Below, piece after piece: positions 1-12,356 of a DNA stretch of 64,000 nt (positions are counted from its first letter, which is position 1; each line of letters opens with the position of its first letter). Made by a program: the position numbers and the translations under genes. The notes below the pieces were generated by a model. It had not been told where the DNA came from and searched no databases. It saw nothing but the letters and a program-made list of their open reading frames with translations. The stretch is from contig NC_091017.1 of assembly GCF_041296385.1 (NCBI RefSeq), forward strand, positions 13,138,001 through 13,202,000. The letters are read 5' to 3'. The DNA is from Aphelocoma coerulescens (lineage: Eukaryota > Chordata > Aves > Passeriformes > Corvidae).

Positions 1-3000
1 TCTGGGTTCCTCTGACAACTTTATCTTACTGATGAGGATAAATGTTTTTTCAAAAACTACTGCCAGACTGCCCTCACTCCCAGACGTCACAGAATGTAGT
101 TGGCAGAATCTGTCAAATATAACTCACATGGTCTGAGGGATCTGAAAATCACAACTGATCATTTTGAAAACACACTTGATACACAGCAACTTTGCGTAGG
201 TCCACTCCACTACCAGTACACAATCCCTTCCTGCCTTTTTCTTTCTCCTGGTCCCCATGGGAATTATTAATTTGAAAAACAAATTAGAAAGTGGCAGTGA
301 TATGACTTCAGTATTTCTGTAAATGAGATTGCTTTTTCTCTTCAGATTCTGCCAGTACTCGTGTCTAGGAACTTTTTGAAGCATAAAGGAAACAAACTAA
401 AGGAAGTTAATTTAAACTTTAACTGAAATCCTGTAATGGTTTGGGGCTTCTATAGAGACTGCTTCTGATGACATCAAAATCTGATTATGGAATGTTCATG
501 ACCAGCCACCAAACCCTGCGTGTAGGCTCATGCACATACAATGCAGCATAGCTAAGCCTTGCTACCACACTTTGTCTTCATGAGTGAGAAGGTCAAGTGG
601 CTGTGGCACTTGAAAATTGTCCGGGGTATCCTTTCTAGCAAACACAAATATAATGCTCCTATCAAACCTGAGCTGTTGTGAATTGCACACTGACTGACAC
701 CAGTACATTAAGCTTGTGTGTTCTCATAAGACACTGCCTAAACAACTTCTTTTAAAAAGAATTAAGCAAAATGATTAAAAACGCTTTCTCTTAGTCTTGT
801 ACAATCAGTAGAAGTGTTCGTGTGCACCCTTGTGAGCTGGTGCTTGCAGTGTGCCTGCAGTTTTGGCATTACTGGGTGGCACTTTTGAACTGAAGATGAA
901 AACTTCCTACATTTAAAATTTACAGCCTTTGCTGAGGTTCATCTCAAATGGAGCAGCATGTCACCTGCAGTGATGTACACCCAGCCAGAATACATAGACT
1001 TCTCTCATTCCCAACAAACATAAACACCAAACCAATCAAAATTAGAAACTGAGAAGCAATTTCTCTTCTTGCATTGCCAGGAGTGCTTTTTAAGCATGTT
1101 TTAGATCAGGCCAGCATTCCTGAAACAGACAGGACCTGCTCAGGCTGGTCTATAGCTGCTCCAAGACTCAGGAGCACCACAGCAGCTGCTGCAGACACTG
1201 GGGTATTCCTGTGCTTCGTGGATCTTTGTATGTGGTCAAAACTGACAGTTCATGAAGCATCATCTGCATGTGTCATTTCCAGGTGGAACCAGCCTGGATC
1301 CAAGCTAGTTCTAGGTTCCGCTCCTCTGAAGTGTTGCCCAAGTCACAGGTCTGACTGGGTACTTCATCTACCTCACTGCAGTCGGTGTAGCTGAGAGAGC
1401 AGGGCACACATATATCCCTGTCTGCATTTCCCAAAGGATCTGTTAGTGAGAGATACTAAGCTGTCCTTGCAAACAAGCAATTACTGATACCTTGAGACTT
1501 TTGTCTGCAGAAGGTTAATTGACACAGCTGCAGCTTTAGAGGTATTTTTCAATAGGCCATTTGGGGATGCAGCCAGATCTTTAGAAGGTCCTGTAATTTC
1601 AATAATGAAATTAAAACCAGAATTTAGCACTTGTGGGACTGAAGGAAAAGAAATATGGGGCTAAGTAATGCCTGCTCACATTTTTTCTTTATGACATCTC
1701 TCAATCTGCTAAATAAAAATCACACAATTCTCATGATCAAGAATGCAAATCACAAACCCAGCTTCTTGATAAGGCAGCAAGCATAAAACTGGGAGTCTTA
1801 AAGGGATATGTATGGCTAAATAGAAAATACTACTTGTTCTAGAAAAATTACGTGAATGGACTGATTTCATCCATGAATCTAGTGTTTGCTATGCTTAGTG
1901 GATCTGGACTGGTGTATTTAAACCAGTTAGAATCCATCGAAATCTTTTTAACAAAAATAGTAAAAATTTAAAAGCTATTTAAATATTAGACAGAACATTT
2001 TGGTCCCAGACAGGACTAGGATTCTTTTGAGAAATCTGGGAATATACACTGGTTAGGACCTCATTTCCACTGAAAAGAAAAAAGGGAAAGAGGGAAGAAG
2101 GCCCTTCCTGCCTTATGTGATTTTGAAAAACCTTCCCTTGAATCACATATAAATTCAGTGGAGGCCAAATCTTAAGGCCAGCTTTTCATGCATGGGGTTT
2201 ATATGGAGTGCAGATACTATATATGCCAAAGGCCTGAAAAGCCAAGACTCATTGGAAATCAGAACACATCTGGCCCCAGCTCAGCTTTGCCATCAACCAT
2301 AATTCAAATGTGAATGCAAAAAGTCAAAGTTCTTCATTAAGAAGTCAAACTTCTTAATTCCTAAATTCCAACTAATATGAATTTTAACTACTGATTTATA
2401 ATCCCATGTGTCCCTTCAATGAACAGGAGTGAGGAATGAAAACCAAATCTGCAGCAAAACCTTGCAATAGAAAAAAAATCTGGAAATGGCTGCTGCACAG
2501 TCACAAATTATATTACTAACATGATCTGGCAGTTTTACTCGAGTCCCATAGCTGAGGCTTAATCACATCTTTGACACAGCTAAATTGCTAGGATACAATG
2601 GGACCTGTAGCTAATAGCATTGCTTCAAAAATAAACAAACTCCTGTATTCCTAAAGTGATTAAAAGGAACTCCCATATATTTTACATGACCTGCATCTGC
2701 TTAACCATCCTGTTCTGAGGTGACATCACAAGAAACCAGCCTGTTTTGTGTCTTTATGGTGGGAAGGGATCAGACAGTGTTTGCATTAGGCACTTTTTGC
2801 TGCTCTCAAATGCTCTCTTGGTTTACACTGATATTTAACACAGCAGTAACAGAGCAGGAAGATTTTGTTCTTATTTTTAACAAGAGAAAACAAGATAGTG
2901 TAGATAGCACAATCACAGCTAATAGTGAGGACATGGGGCAGATAAAAAGAAGTAGATTTAAACACTGTGCCTAGCTCCCAAACCAGTGTCACAGAAATGC

Positions 3001-3195
3001 TCAACCCCAAACTTCATCACTCAGTGCTGGAAAACTGCATCCCAGCATGGCCGGGCTCAGGGAGGTACTAGCTGGCATCTCTGCTGGCACCATCATATCC
3101 ACAATCCACCCCTTGTTTGTGAGCTCCCTAACGTTTTTCTGTTAAAACTACTCATCCTTAGGAAATACAGAACACTTAGTTAACTGAAGCCATTT
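1..3195. other. Non-coding DNA, no gene seen
   Basis: This stretch is AT-leaning. Its open frames are short (about 106 codons at most), lack recognisable domains and have no convincing splice-site context. I see no transposon ends, RNA genes or long simple repeats. It is best read as intergenic or intronic bird DNA. Confidence 0.6.
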
Positions 3196-3548
3196 TTGAC
3201 TGAAATGAGGGTTCTTGAGCTCAGGGACACACAGTCAGTAGCCCGGAGTTCCATCAGGACCTGGCAGCCCTTGGGAGCCAACCAGATGAGGGGCACTGCC
3301 AGGGGCATCCGAAGGAGATTTAAGTGTCTCCAGGGAGTGTGGCAAACAGGAACAGGCAAACAAGGCACAACAGGTCAGAAAGGCAGGGCTAAGAATTTAG
3401 AGAGTCAGTCATCACCTAGCAGTCTGGAAGAGGACTAACCATGGTTTCAATATGGTCAAAGCTACTATCAGAAGGAACGTGATGACCCAGATACCTCACA
3501 CATCAACATGCAGCTGTCCAGGTCTCTGGCTGCAGTGAATGCCTGAGC

Positions 3549-3875
3549 TTGTCACCGATGCCGGAGGGCAGCCGAGACAACGTCTGTTTGAGGTGTGAAC
3601 AGGGGAATGATCTGCTCAGCCTGGTAGCACAGCTGAAGGAAGCAGTGAAGAGGCCAAGGAGTATCAGGGAGTACAAGAGAGGTAGCTCACTGAACTGTAG
3701 CTGGTGTGCCCTGGTGAAGGACCTCCAGAAACAGGGTGTGAAGCTGCAGGAGACAGTCAAAAGACTGAGACATCGTGGAGGCTTAGAGGGAATTGGACAG
3801 CTGGTTCCAAGCCCCTCTGGTGGGAACCACAGCCTGCTGAGGACAAGCCAAAAATTCACATCCTGGCACACATAG
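3549..3875 (+). pseudogene. CR1 ORF1 remnant
   Basis: This is a 108-codon open piece of a CR1 ORF1. Visible features are a CLRC cysteine pair near residue 14 and two heptad-like stretches, LVAQLKEAVKR and LVKDLQKQGVKLQE, that would form a coiled coil. CR1 ORF1 proteins bind RNA and form the particle. This copy is a fragment: the frame ends at 3875, and the related text further on lies in other frames or behind stops. It belongs to the CR1 copy at 3196-5530 and is very probably dead. Confidence 0.55.
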
Positions 3876-4512
3876 AAGGGAGGGAGGGCATTAACACAGG
3901 AGCTTGGGAAGTAGTGGGGGAAAAAAATCTACAACATAAAAGGAGGAAAGGAACTAACAAAAGGAAGGGACTTCCTTCACAGCCAGACATTCCCACCCAA
4001 CTGGACATGCCCACTCCGTACCACTTCTAGCTTTCTAGGCTAACGAGGCAACATCCACACACTGAAAGAACAGCCAGAGCTAAGTGGAACAGCCCAACCT
4101 GCTCCACAAATACAGAAATTAACAACTAGTTCAACCAAGAAAAGGCAGTGGGTGATAGTAGTGGATGACCAAGAGGTACAGAGGCTCTAGTCTATCAGCC
4201 TGAGCTGTGCTCAAGGGAAGTGTGCTGCCTTCCAGGAGCCTGGATCAGGGACGTTATTGGTCCATCTGACAAAGAAGGAAAAAACCGTCTTGGGTCAGGA
4301 ACTTGCCAGACTGGTGAAGGGCTTTAAACTAGATTCATCAGGGCGTCTATCCATCCCAGTCCTGCCAGTCAGATGCCAAAACCTGTAATGGATGCCTGGA
4401 ACAGTGCAAAGGGATTCCAGATGCTCCAGTGTCCTGGGTTGCAGAAGAAGAGCGTTAATGTGGGGTGTAACCAAACTGTATATTCTACTCTCTTCTACTG
4501 CCATTTCTGACA

Positions 4513-4563
4513 AACTGTTAACGATGGGTAGCTTGAAGTAACTGTTAATGATGGGTAGCTACC
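4513..4563. repeat. Imperfect 28-bp tandem duplication
   Basis: The unit containing ACTGTTAA(C/T)GATGGGTAGCT occurs twice in a row, about 28 bp apart. It lies between the last clear CR1 text and the LTR at 4646. It is probably a local replication slip. Confidence 0.6.
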
Positions 4564-4645
4564 CGACACCTCAGGCTACAAGCTGGGTGTTAAAGGAAAT
4601 AAAGAAGAGGCAAACCCTGTGAGGCAGGGTAGTGTTTCTTCATTT

Positions 4646-5201
4646 TGTCTTCACAAATTACTCGACCATGATAACTCATTCTGGGGAAGCACCAGCACAG
4701 TTACACCTATCCTGAGGGTGTCATGTCTGCTAATGGGCCATAATGGCTACAGGGCTCCAGCATAAGGGGCAGCTGTAAAGACTGAGACCACCAATGACTC
4801 CAAAAAATATCCTATGACTCACAGAATGAAATCACACCACTGTGAAACTCCCCACCCTAGGGAAGGTACTGAGCATTCCCACCTGACCTTTTGTAACTGG
4901 GGACTTGGGACACCATCACCACCACCAGTTGATGGATCGAGAGGGGGACCAGAACTTCCACAGGACAAGACTGCAACCATCACTACAACAGGACTGCAAC
5001 CACTGCTTAATCAGATTGTGAACACCACCCTGAACAACAGGGTACCAAGCTGTATTCTAACTTGTGGGTTTAAGCCAGTTTTCTGTGTGTTATTATATTT
5101 ATTGTAATATTTTTATTAAATTGTAACTCTGACCTGAAATCTCTTGCAAGGTAATTGTGTGGAGTTCATTCATCCTGCTGGTTTACTTTCAAACCAGTAC
5201 A
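4646..5201 (+). repeat. LTR (ERVL-like family) inside CR1
   Basis: The segment starts TGTCTTC and ends TTTCAAACCAGTACA. It matches in layout, and patchily in sequence, the LTR at 32896-33430: shared CTG(C/T)TAATGG(G/C)CC near base 85-90, a run of accaccctgaacaacag near the 3' part, and ATTAAATTGT(A/T)A(C/T)TCTGAC just before the end. ATTAAA (about 5114) may be its poly(A) signal. Both sides are CR1-derived or unassigned sequence. I see no matching target duplication (left CATTT, right TCCAC), so the left edge is uncertain. Confidence 0.55.
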
Positions 5202-5418
5202 TCCACCCACCAAGTTGGCTTTACCCAGGAGCTGGCTCAGATGCCTGTACACAAACCCATGTGGTATGGGGAACATACAAGAGGAACTAGAGATGTGCAC
5301 ACTCCTGCATGGGTATGATATCATTGGCATCACAGAGATATGGTGGGATGGCTCCTATGACTGGAGCACTGGAATGGAAGGTCTTAGGCTTTCTAGGAAA
5401 GACAGGCTAGGGAAATGA
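5155..5418 (+). pseudogene. CR1 ORF2 endonuclease N-terminus, fragment
   Basis: From about 5266 the frame reads MGNIQEELEM, then DIIGITEIWWDGSYDWS. This is the N-terminal region of the apurinic-type endonuclease of CR1 ORF2. The E of the ITE(I/T)WW motif belongs to the endonuclease catalytic set. The first part of the frame (5155-5201) comes from the inserted LTR and is not LINE protein. The frame stops at 5418 and the matching text peters out near 5530, so no RT follows. Confidence 0.6.
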
Positions 5419-5530
5419 GGAGAGGGAGGAGAGGATGTAGCCCCCATGTCAGTGATCAGCTGGAGAGTATGGAGGGAGTATGGAACTCTGCCTGGGGAAG
5501 GATGAGGAACCAGCCAAGTCCTCGTGGGTC

Positions 5531-7174
5531 ACAACTTCTTTACTCTTATGACAACCTTGCCTCTGCCACTAAGCCTGTGCAACGCACCTGAAGATGCAAG
5601 CACTATTTGAACCGTTTTCTAGATGGGTACAGGGAAGTCTCACTTCACCTTTTCCACTTCTGGGCAGCACTCATTAGGTGGCACACACCCCTTTTACCAC
5701 CCACCCTGCAGAATCATGCTAGACACTGAGGATGAGCTCCTGGCACTAAGGACATCAAATGAGCCCCACAACTAACTTAGGTGGGAGCAGGGTTTTCCCA
5801 CAAGTTGGATCAGTTTCTTTCTTTCTTAAATTAAGGCTTGTACTAAAAGACCTATGTCTAACTAGTATTTTGGTTGCATTCATTAGAGTGACAGTTCTAA
5901 ATTTGAGATTATACCTCTTTTCTATTTCTGAATTTTTAATTAAAAATACTTTTTCTTTACTAAAGAGAGTGTATCTGATCCAATCAATGTCAGTGTAAGC
6001 CCGGAACCTTCTCCCCATTTTTAATCAGACAGACATCAGACTTCACATGTATGTCAAAAAGAGTTCATTTCAATGCATTTCAGACAACACAGGCACTTCA
6101 CAATGGGTTTATGGTTGTGTTCTTTTCTTTATTAACCATAGCACTTAAAGTAAATGCACAAAGGCAGCTCTCAAAATGAAAATTCATGGAATGCTTTTGG
6201 GGAAAAAAAATCTTAACTGCTGTTCTCTAATGTGTTACTAAAGACACCATCATCCCTCATCCCTCCAGAAGTGCCCTTAATTAAATAAGAATCTATTAAA
6301 AACAGTGTTCCTCAGTGTAAACTCCCACCCACACCCTTCTCTTTCAATTTTAAAAGTGATCTCTTTTGCCTTCTCCCTGCCTAGAAGCTCATTAGAAACA
6401 GCCCCTTCTGCACACATGCATCACCTAACAGAGATTTGGAGGGAGACTGAAAGAAGAAAGGGAGAGAAAGAAATTAGAAAGTGAATTAAAAGAGTAACCT
6501 GCAAGACAAGAAAGCCACTGCAGACAAAGAACACCTGGTACTCACAAGGGAATAGTGAAGACTGAGACATGAATGCTGGCACCATGGGATTGAAATAGAA
6601 GCTGTTGCTTAACTTCGCAACACAGATGCAGTGCTGCTCTAAGTTCAATTATCAACAACAAGGCAAATCAGACAGGTCTGTCACTTCTCTTTCTCTGGGT
6701 GGCAGGAGGTCCCCATTAAACATGCCTTAAACTTCAGATGGAGGCACCAAGCATGGGCACCGCTGTCACACACACAGTCACTACCTGCCCAGTGCTAGGT
6801 AAAGCCCATGGGATCATTCCCTGCCGCTCTTCTTCCTCAGTCCCCACTTCCAAACACCACCCACCTCATCCATTGTCTGAAAAGTCCAAGCTGGTCAAAC
6901 CACAAAGAACAATAACCTCTTCCCTCTCTGAGAGCTAAAAAGGTAACAAAATCAGCAATGCAAGGGCAGCCAATTTTTCTGTCCATTTTCTGTTACAGAG
7001 CTTTACCTGAGGAATTAACTCCAAACACTTCACCTCAAAATGACTTTTCCATCTTGCAAGAACTTTTCCCACCTTATGTTAGATATCCCCAGGAGCAACA
7101 TGGTATGTTGATGGCAAACTACTCCAATACAAAGTTCCCTTTGAGCTTCAGTCCATGGCAGCATAAATTATAAA
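5531..7174. other. Non-coding DNA, no gene seen
   Basis: This is AT-rich sequence. A purine-rich strip lies at about 6430-6480. I see no domain-bearing frame and no repeat ends that I can support. Confidence 0.55.
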
Positions 7175-7522
7175 GTACTGAGTAGAAGAGAGCTGGAGAG
7201 GGACTTTTTACAAGGGCATGGAGTGACAGGACAAGTAGGAATGGTTTCACACCAACAGAAGTTAGTTAGACCTGAAATCAGGTTTACATTAGATATTAGA
7301 AAGAAATTCTTTGCTGTGAGGGTGGTGAGGCACTGGAACAGGTTTCCCAGAGCAGCTGGGGATGCCACATCCACCCCTGGAAGTATTCAAGTTCAGGTTG
7401 GATGGGGCTTTGAGCAACATGTTGCAATGGAAGGTGTCCCTCCCTGCCCTTGACAGGGGGGTTAGAACAAGGTGATCTTCATGATCCCTTCCAACCCAAC
7501 CCACTCTGATTCTGTAATATTT
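7175..7522 (+). mobile_element. CR1 LINE 3' fragment
   Basis: The stretch has the typical CR1 tail in sense orientation: reverse-transcriptase C-terminal text, then GTGAGGCACTGGAACAGG, GGAAGTATTCAAGTTCAGG and TTGGATGGGGCTTTGAGCAA. It ends near 7522 with CTGATTCTGTAATATT, a decayed form of the octamer-like CR1 terminus. It is 5'-truncated, as most CR1 copies are. Confidence 0.85.
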
Positions 7523-10017
7523 CCTCAACATCTCTGATACCAGAAGGAATGAGAAGGAGGGAAGAGGCATCCTATGAGCCCTGGGATGGAGACAAATTGA
7601 AAGTCCAGTGAAACTTTACCTTCTCGGATGGACACAAATTCAAAATGCAGTAAATCAGTCTGCCTTAATGAGAGGAGGGGCTGAGAATTCACATCTAACC
7701 TTCATCCACTGCTTAAACTATCTGCAAAAAACAATTTGAATTCCAGGCTTAACCAGGGCCTTTTATACAACTCTCCAGATACACCTGCCTAAAAGGTGGC
7801 TTTACTCTCCAGATAGATTCCACTTGTCCTGCACTGATCTCTGAACATAAACCTGCACCTCCTGATACCTGTAAAATTGTACAAGCCACATGCTTTTTTT
7901 GCCTTTTTTTTTTTTTTTTTTAAAATATACAGTTGTTTCTGCAATGGATTTTTAAGCAACTTCATACAGCTGCCTGGCCCAGCCCTAGCAGTCCCTTCAG
8001 TACTGTGGTGGGAACATCCTCTTGTCTGTCTCTTGGAAGGCTGTGCTAGAAGGTGTAGGAGAACAAGAATGGGCTGCAGGCAGCCTCGACCTTGAAGAGT
8101 TACAGCTGTGCTGAACCAGGTGTTTCTACTAAAGACCAGAGACCAGCTAACCTTCTGGCAGGTAACTCATAAGAGAGAGGAGAGGACCCCAGATGAGGAC
8201 TACTAAGAAAGCAAGCAGGACTGACGCAGCTTTAGGTGATAGCAGTCTCCTTTGTAGCTCTGGACTGAGAGTTGTTTTTTTTTGTTTACCATCAAGAAGG
8301 GACTAAGAGAGGGAATCCAAAATGAAGCCCATACCTAAGAGTAACTGCAGTGTTATTTATTTTGGAATGTTTTACTAGATTTACTCCTTCAAACATGAGG
8401 GATCTATCCTTTACCTAAATGAAGATGAAATTTGCTCCAACACAAATTTGCACTATCAGACATCCCTGTCCAAGACCAGTGCCTTCAGATGATGCAGTGT
8501 TTCATTTAGGGAAACTCCTAGGAATTTCTTTGCCTATGTACGAGGCCTGACAAAATGTCTTACTGACCTGAAAAAAAGAGTATCCAGAAAAGATTTTTTC
8601 TTCTTCCCCAAAAACAAATTAAGAACGGTTCACTTTGTCCTGTTTTCAGTAGTTAAAGAGTCACTTCCTTGCTGAATTTTGCCTTTCTTGTGAGAGTTTT
8701 GTTCTTTATGATTGCAAGACTCACATTTGTGAGAGAGGACAGACAGCAAAAGCTCAAAACCAGATGGAAGAACTTGCAGTCACACCAAGGAGCAACCTTG
8801 TTTAGATTTTTAATAATGCCAACATATTGAGCAGAACTGTGACAAGAAGAACAGACTTGAAGCAGCCAAGGAGGTAGCTAGAGTTTTAATAAATCCTTTG
8901 CCTATCTGGGAAGTGGGAGTGTGAGAGACCGCTGATTCCATCATGTAAAACTGAGGCAGGGGCTTGGAAATCAGACCTGTTACATTACTGGACTACTGCT
9001 GGGAAACCACATGGAAAGACATAGCTTCATATTTTAAAATTCAACTAGTCAACTCTTGGTTTCTAAGGTTTTTTCCTGGAAAGCATTTAAAAAATTGCAG
9101 TAAATAAAAAAATTACAATCTCAGGTAATTGTAGGCAGCAACCCCAAGCTCTGCATTCTAAGGCTTCAGAATACTTCACGTTTTGCCACACACAGTTGTT
9201 TCAAATGGAAGGTTATACACCAGAAGCTCACTTTCAGCCTTTTAGCCTCAGACACGCTGGGCCTAAACCACAGCACTGCTGGCAGGTTTGTGTTCACAAA
9301 GCACCTTGGCAGGTTCTGTGCCCAAGTGCCTGGCTCAGCTGGGTGTCTGAGGGAAGGGACTGCCCTGTTCCTGCTGCAGTAGCACTCTGGATGCTCTCCC
9401 TATCACCTGTCCCTGACCCCATCTCTTCCCCATGGGAACTCCCTGGCACTTGGCTGTACCATCAAAAAATATCTCGCCTTGGCCTCTGACAATGCTTTCA
9501 TCTGGATCTGGGAAATGGCACAATTTCTGATTTCTCCACTTCTTGATCTTGACCCATACTGACTGCTTTCTGTTCTATGCTCAAACGGAACTATGGGAAG
9601 CAAACTTATTTGTGATTGACTAATGCAGCCCTATGCCTAACAGCTACAAAGCAAGTCTCCTTGCAAAAGAAATACTGCAGGATCAGAAAGCTCTGCCAGT
9701 AAAGCAAAATATTTTGTTTAGTCCTTAGTAATGAGGAAGAACAAAGAAAAGGAAAGAAAAAGTGTCCGAAAGTATAAAGTCGTTAAAAGCAACTAATATG
9801 TACAATTTTATCAATGCCCACTTTCAGGTCACAAGAAAAATACTATTTTATTTCATCAGCAGCTTAAAATAAAGGAGACACTGTTTCCAATGAAGATTTT
9901 TTACCACTACCTTCAACAGGAAAGAAATAAAAAGAAAAGAAGAAAGGAAAACAAAAAAGCCTTTAAAGACAAGTTTTGCCCTTTGACATGCATACCTGTT
10001 ACTGCACTGATGGAATT
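7523..10017. other. Non-coding DNA with simple runs
   Basis: I see no gene. The stretch contains T19 at 7903-7921, T10 near 8274 and an A/G-rich strip at 9918-9960. The frames present (for example 9196-9489) have no recognisable domain. Confidence 0.55.
7903..7921. repeat. Poly(T) run, 19 bases
   Basis: This is an uninterrupted run of 19 T. It could be the tail of a processed sequence on the minus strand, but I see no element attached to it. Confidence 0.8.
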
Positions 10018-10716
10018 TCTATCACAGAATCATGGAATAGGCTGAGTTGGAAGGGATCCATCAGGGTCATTGAGTCCAAGTCCTGGCCCTGCACAGGACA
10101 CCCCAAGAATCCCACCCTGTGCCTGAGAGCACTGTACAAACACTTCTTGAACTCTGTCAGGCTTGGTGCTGTGACACTTCCCTGGGGAGCCTGTTCAACC
10201 TGGTCAACCATGCTTTGGGTGAAGAATCTTGGCCTGATATCCAACCTAAACCTCCCCTGACAGAACTTCATGCAATTCCCTTGGGTCCTGTCACTGGTCA
10301 GGAGAGTGAAGAGATCAGTGCCTGCCCCTCCACTTTCCCTCCTGATGAAGTTATAACTGCAATGTGGTCTCCCCTCCGTCTCCTCCAGGCTGAACAGACC
10401 AAGTGACCTCAGCCACTCCTCACACACCTTTCCCTCAAGCCCCTTCACCATCCTTGTGGCCCTCCTTTGGACCCTCTCCAATGGCTTAATGTCTTCTTTA
10501 TATTGTGGCACCCAAAACTGCCCCCGGGACAATCCCCTCCCTTGCCCAGCTGTCGATGCTGTGCCTGATGCCCCCAGCACACAGCTGGCCCTCTTGGCTG
10601 CCAGGGCACCGCTGACTCACATTCAACTTTCCATCAGTCAGGACCCCCAGGTCCCTTTGCACAGTGCTGCTCTCCAGCCTCTCATTCCCCAGTCTGTCTG
10701 TACATCCAGGGTAGAG
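10018..10716 (-). mobile_element. CR1 LINE 3' fragment with long 3' region
   Basis: Read on the minus strand, this is the end of CR1 ORF2 followed by its 3' UTR. The frame 9999-10580 shows DIKPLERVQRRATRM and CEEWLRSLGLFSLEE, typical of the last part of CR1 reverse transcriptase. On the plus strand the left end carries ATCACAGAATCATGGAATAG, the conserved CR1 terminus. The right end carries GCTGCTCTCCAGCCTCTCA and CCCCAGTCTGTCTGTACATCC, from deeper in the element. It is truncated at about 10716. The frame has no start and no catalytic RT core, so it is inactive. Confidence 0.85.
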
Positions 10717-11537
10717 TAATTACAATCCAGTTACTGCCCCAGGACAGACCTGCTCCTTTGCAAGAATACACCTGTAAGTTTGCATATATTCAGACTGAAG
10801 ATAGCAGAAATCATCTTGTCCAGATACAGAACAATCCTGCTTCTAACCTAACTGGTTTGTCAATGAACATGAGCAGTGACATCGTCCCAAGATATCCAAG
10901 GGTACATGTAGATACTGCTTGGAGGTGCAGGGAAAATACAGTGACAGCACAGGGGCTACATGTACCCAGCCTTCCACTCAAGGCCAAGGAAGAACACTTA
11001 AGCATTGTCTGGGTGTGCACTAAGTTGAATATTAATGTGCAAAATAGTCACTGGAACCTTTACTATTTAAATTACTTGTTTCTGTATTATAGTGAAGGCC
11101 AAGTGACAGAAATAAAACATTATTTCTTTTGGTACTCTCTACTTAAATAGCAGCAATAAATATTTTTAAGAGTAGTGTTGTGAAATCTCAAGTACAGGTT
11201 CATCCCTCCAGATTGTACATCATCCTAACTTGTTATCTTCCATTTCATTATGAGCTTTCCTAAATAAACTGGGAGCTACCTCTCTCCTGGGCTGGCTCTT
11301 TCCAGAATTTGTTTCCATAAGAATTCCTGCTCCTCTAGTCTTCCCACACAAGAAACTGCCTTATTTCTGCTGAAAGCAAACTAGCTCCATGTACCCGCCC
11401 TAGGATCTGTTACGTAGCTATAAGGATTCAACTTTCTTGCATTTCACAACTTTAAACAAAATGTAAAGAATGTTTCTCACATACTCAGAGAACATGAATC
11501 TCTTGCAACCCACCTTTCAAATAAACTCCCTTCCTTT
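10717..11537. other. Non-coding DNA left of the ERVL provirus
   Basis: No gene or repeat is seen. A 130-codon frame (10758-11150) has no recognisable domain, and frames of this length are expected by chance in a window of this size. Confidence 0.5.
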
Positions 11538-11542
11538 TTCTG
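11538..11542. repeat. Target-site duplication TTCTG, left copy
   Basis: TTCTG lies directly before the provirus at 11538-11542 and again directly after it at 18646-18650. A 5-bp duplication fits an ERVL-type integrase. It shows that the two flanking LTRs belong to one insertion. Confidence 0.9.
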
Positions 11543-12167
11543 TGTTCCGGTTTGGCCAAATTTAGAAATATATCCTCTGAGAGAAGGCACAACCACCCCT
11601 TCCCCCCCCAGGTTCAGGAAAAAATAAATTTTCCTCGAAGGAAAGTGAAGGAGATAAAACTATTTATTTACCAAACACACGGGAAAAGGAAAATAATGCT
11701 AAATAATAAAATCTTTTGCTGTGGAGGAAAAACCTGGGAAAATGTTAGAGTCCTCCCTTTGGTCTCCTCAGAGCTGGGGCTTGGGCCAGGGCCAGGGAAA
11801 GTCCTCCTGATGTGCTCTGAGGTTGAAAGCAGTTAGAAAAGGGAGAAAATCCAGAATTCCAGGGAAGGAAAAACAAAGTCCAACTCTCAGTCTCTCTCTG
11901 GAGAACAAGAAACTGAAACAACTGGCCAAAAGCTGACTGGAAAGCAGCAAGCTGGGTGCTTCCTCGCTCCCCTGCCACAGCTGGGGAAAAAAAACCCCTG
12001 CTATCTCTGTGTGACCTTGAACAAGATGCAAACTGCTTTGAAAAAGTTTTGCTCAGTTTTTTCCTTCCTCCTCTCAGGCTCAGTTTAGAGGCTTAGAAAA
12101 GCACAAAAATTAATTTCTGGGCATAGGCAGCGATACTGGATACACATCATAAGGTCACCCCAAGACA
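11543..12167 (-). repeat. ERVL 3' LTR (625 bp)
   Basis: The plus strand starts TGTTCCGGTTTGG and ends CCCCAAGACA, so on the sense strand the LTR runs TGTCTTGGGG...CCGGAACA. It matches the LTR at 18019-18645 over its full length with 6 substitutions and one 2-base difference in an A run. Long frames inside it occur in both LTRs and are not genes. Confidence 0.92.
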
Positions 12168-12182
12168 TTCCACCCCTTATCC
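12168..12182 (-). other. Polypurine tract of the ERVL
   Basis: On the sense strand, GGATAAGGGGTGGAA lies directly upstream of the 3' LTR. A purine-rich tract at this position primes plus-strand DNA synthesis. It has one T inside and one near the start. Confidence 0.65.
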
Positions 12183-12236
12183 CATATTGTTGGCTCAATG
12201 CCCAAACTAAGATATTCTAATTCTACACACACATTA

Positions 12237-12244
<8 letters not shown>

Positions 12245-12278
<34 letters not shown>
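12245..12278. repeat. (AT)17 microsatellite inside the provirus
   Basis: Seventeen AT units are flanked by short AC runs, between the end of pol and the polypurine tract. This is where env or dUTPase would sit in other elements. Confidence 0.95.
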
Positions 12279-12285
<7 letters not shown>

Positions 12286-12356
12286 GCTATATACGAACAG
12301 TGACAGTGACAATCAGCAAGCAAGGGTATAAAAGCATTTCACACTACAGGTGGCTC

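Larger units (their letters stand above)
3196..5530 (+). mobile_element. CR1 LINE, 5' portion (5'UTR, ORF1, start of ORF2), interrupted by an LTR
   Basis: CR1 is the main LINE of birds, and most copies keep only the 3' end. This copy keeps the rarer 5' part. Around 3549-3875 there is a decayed ORF1-like reading with a CLRC motif followed by coiled-coil-like text (LVAQLKEAVKR, LVKDLQKQGVKLQETVKRL), as expected for the RNA-binding ORF1 protein. At about 4140-4510 further ORF1 text is readable only with frame changes. At 5266-5418 the start of ORF2 appears as an endonuclease (MGNIQEELEM, DIIGITEIWWDGSYDWS). The element is cut by an LTR at roughly 4646-5201 and truncated near 5530, so RT is missing. 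All frames are broken and no function is expected. The left edge near 3196 is approximate. Confidence 0.75.

Noticed and set aside
11552..11836. 94-codon frame repeated exactly at 18028-18312
   Set aside because: It lies in the two LTRs on the antisense strand and starts at TTG. The repetition reflects LTR identity and not a duplicated gene.
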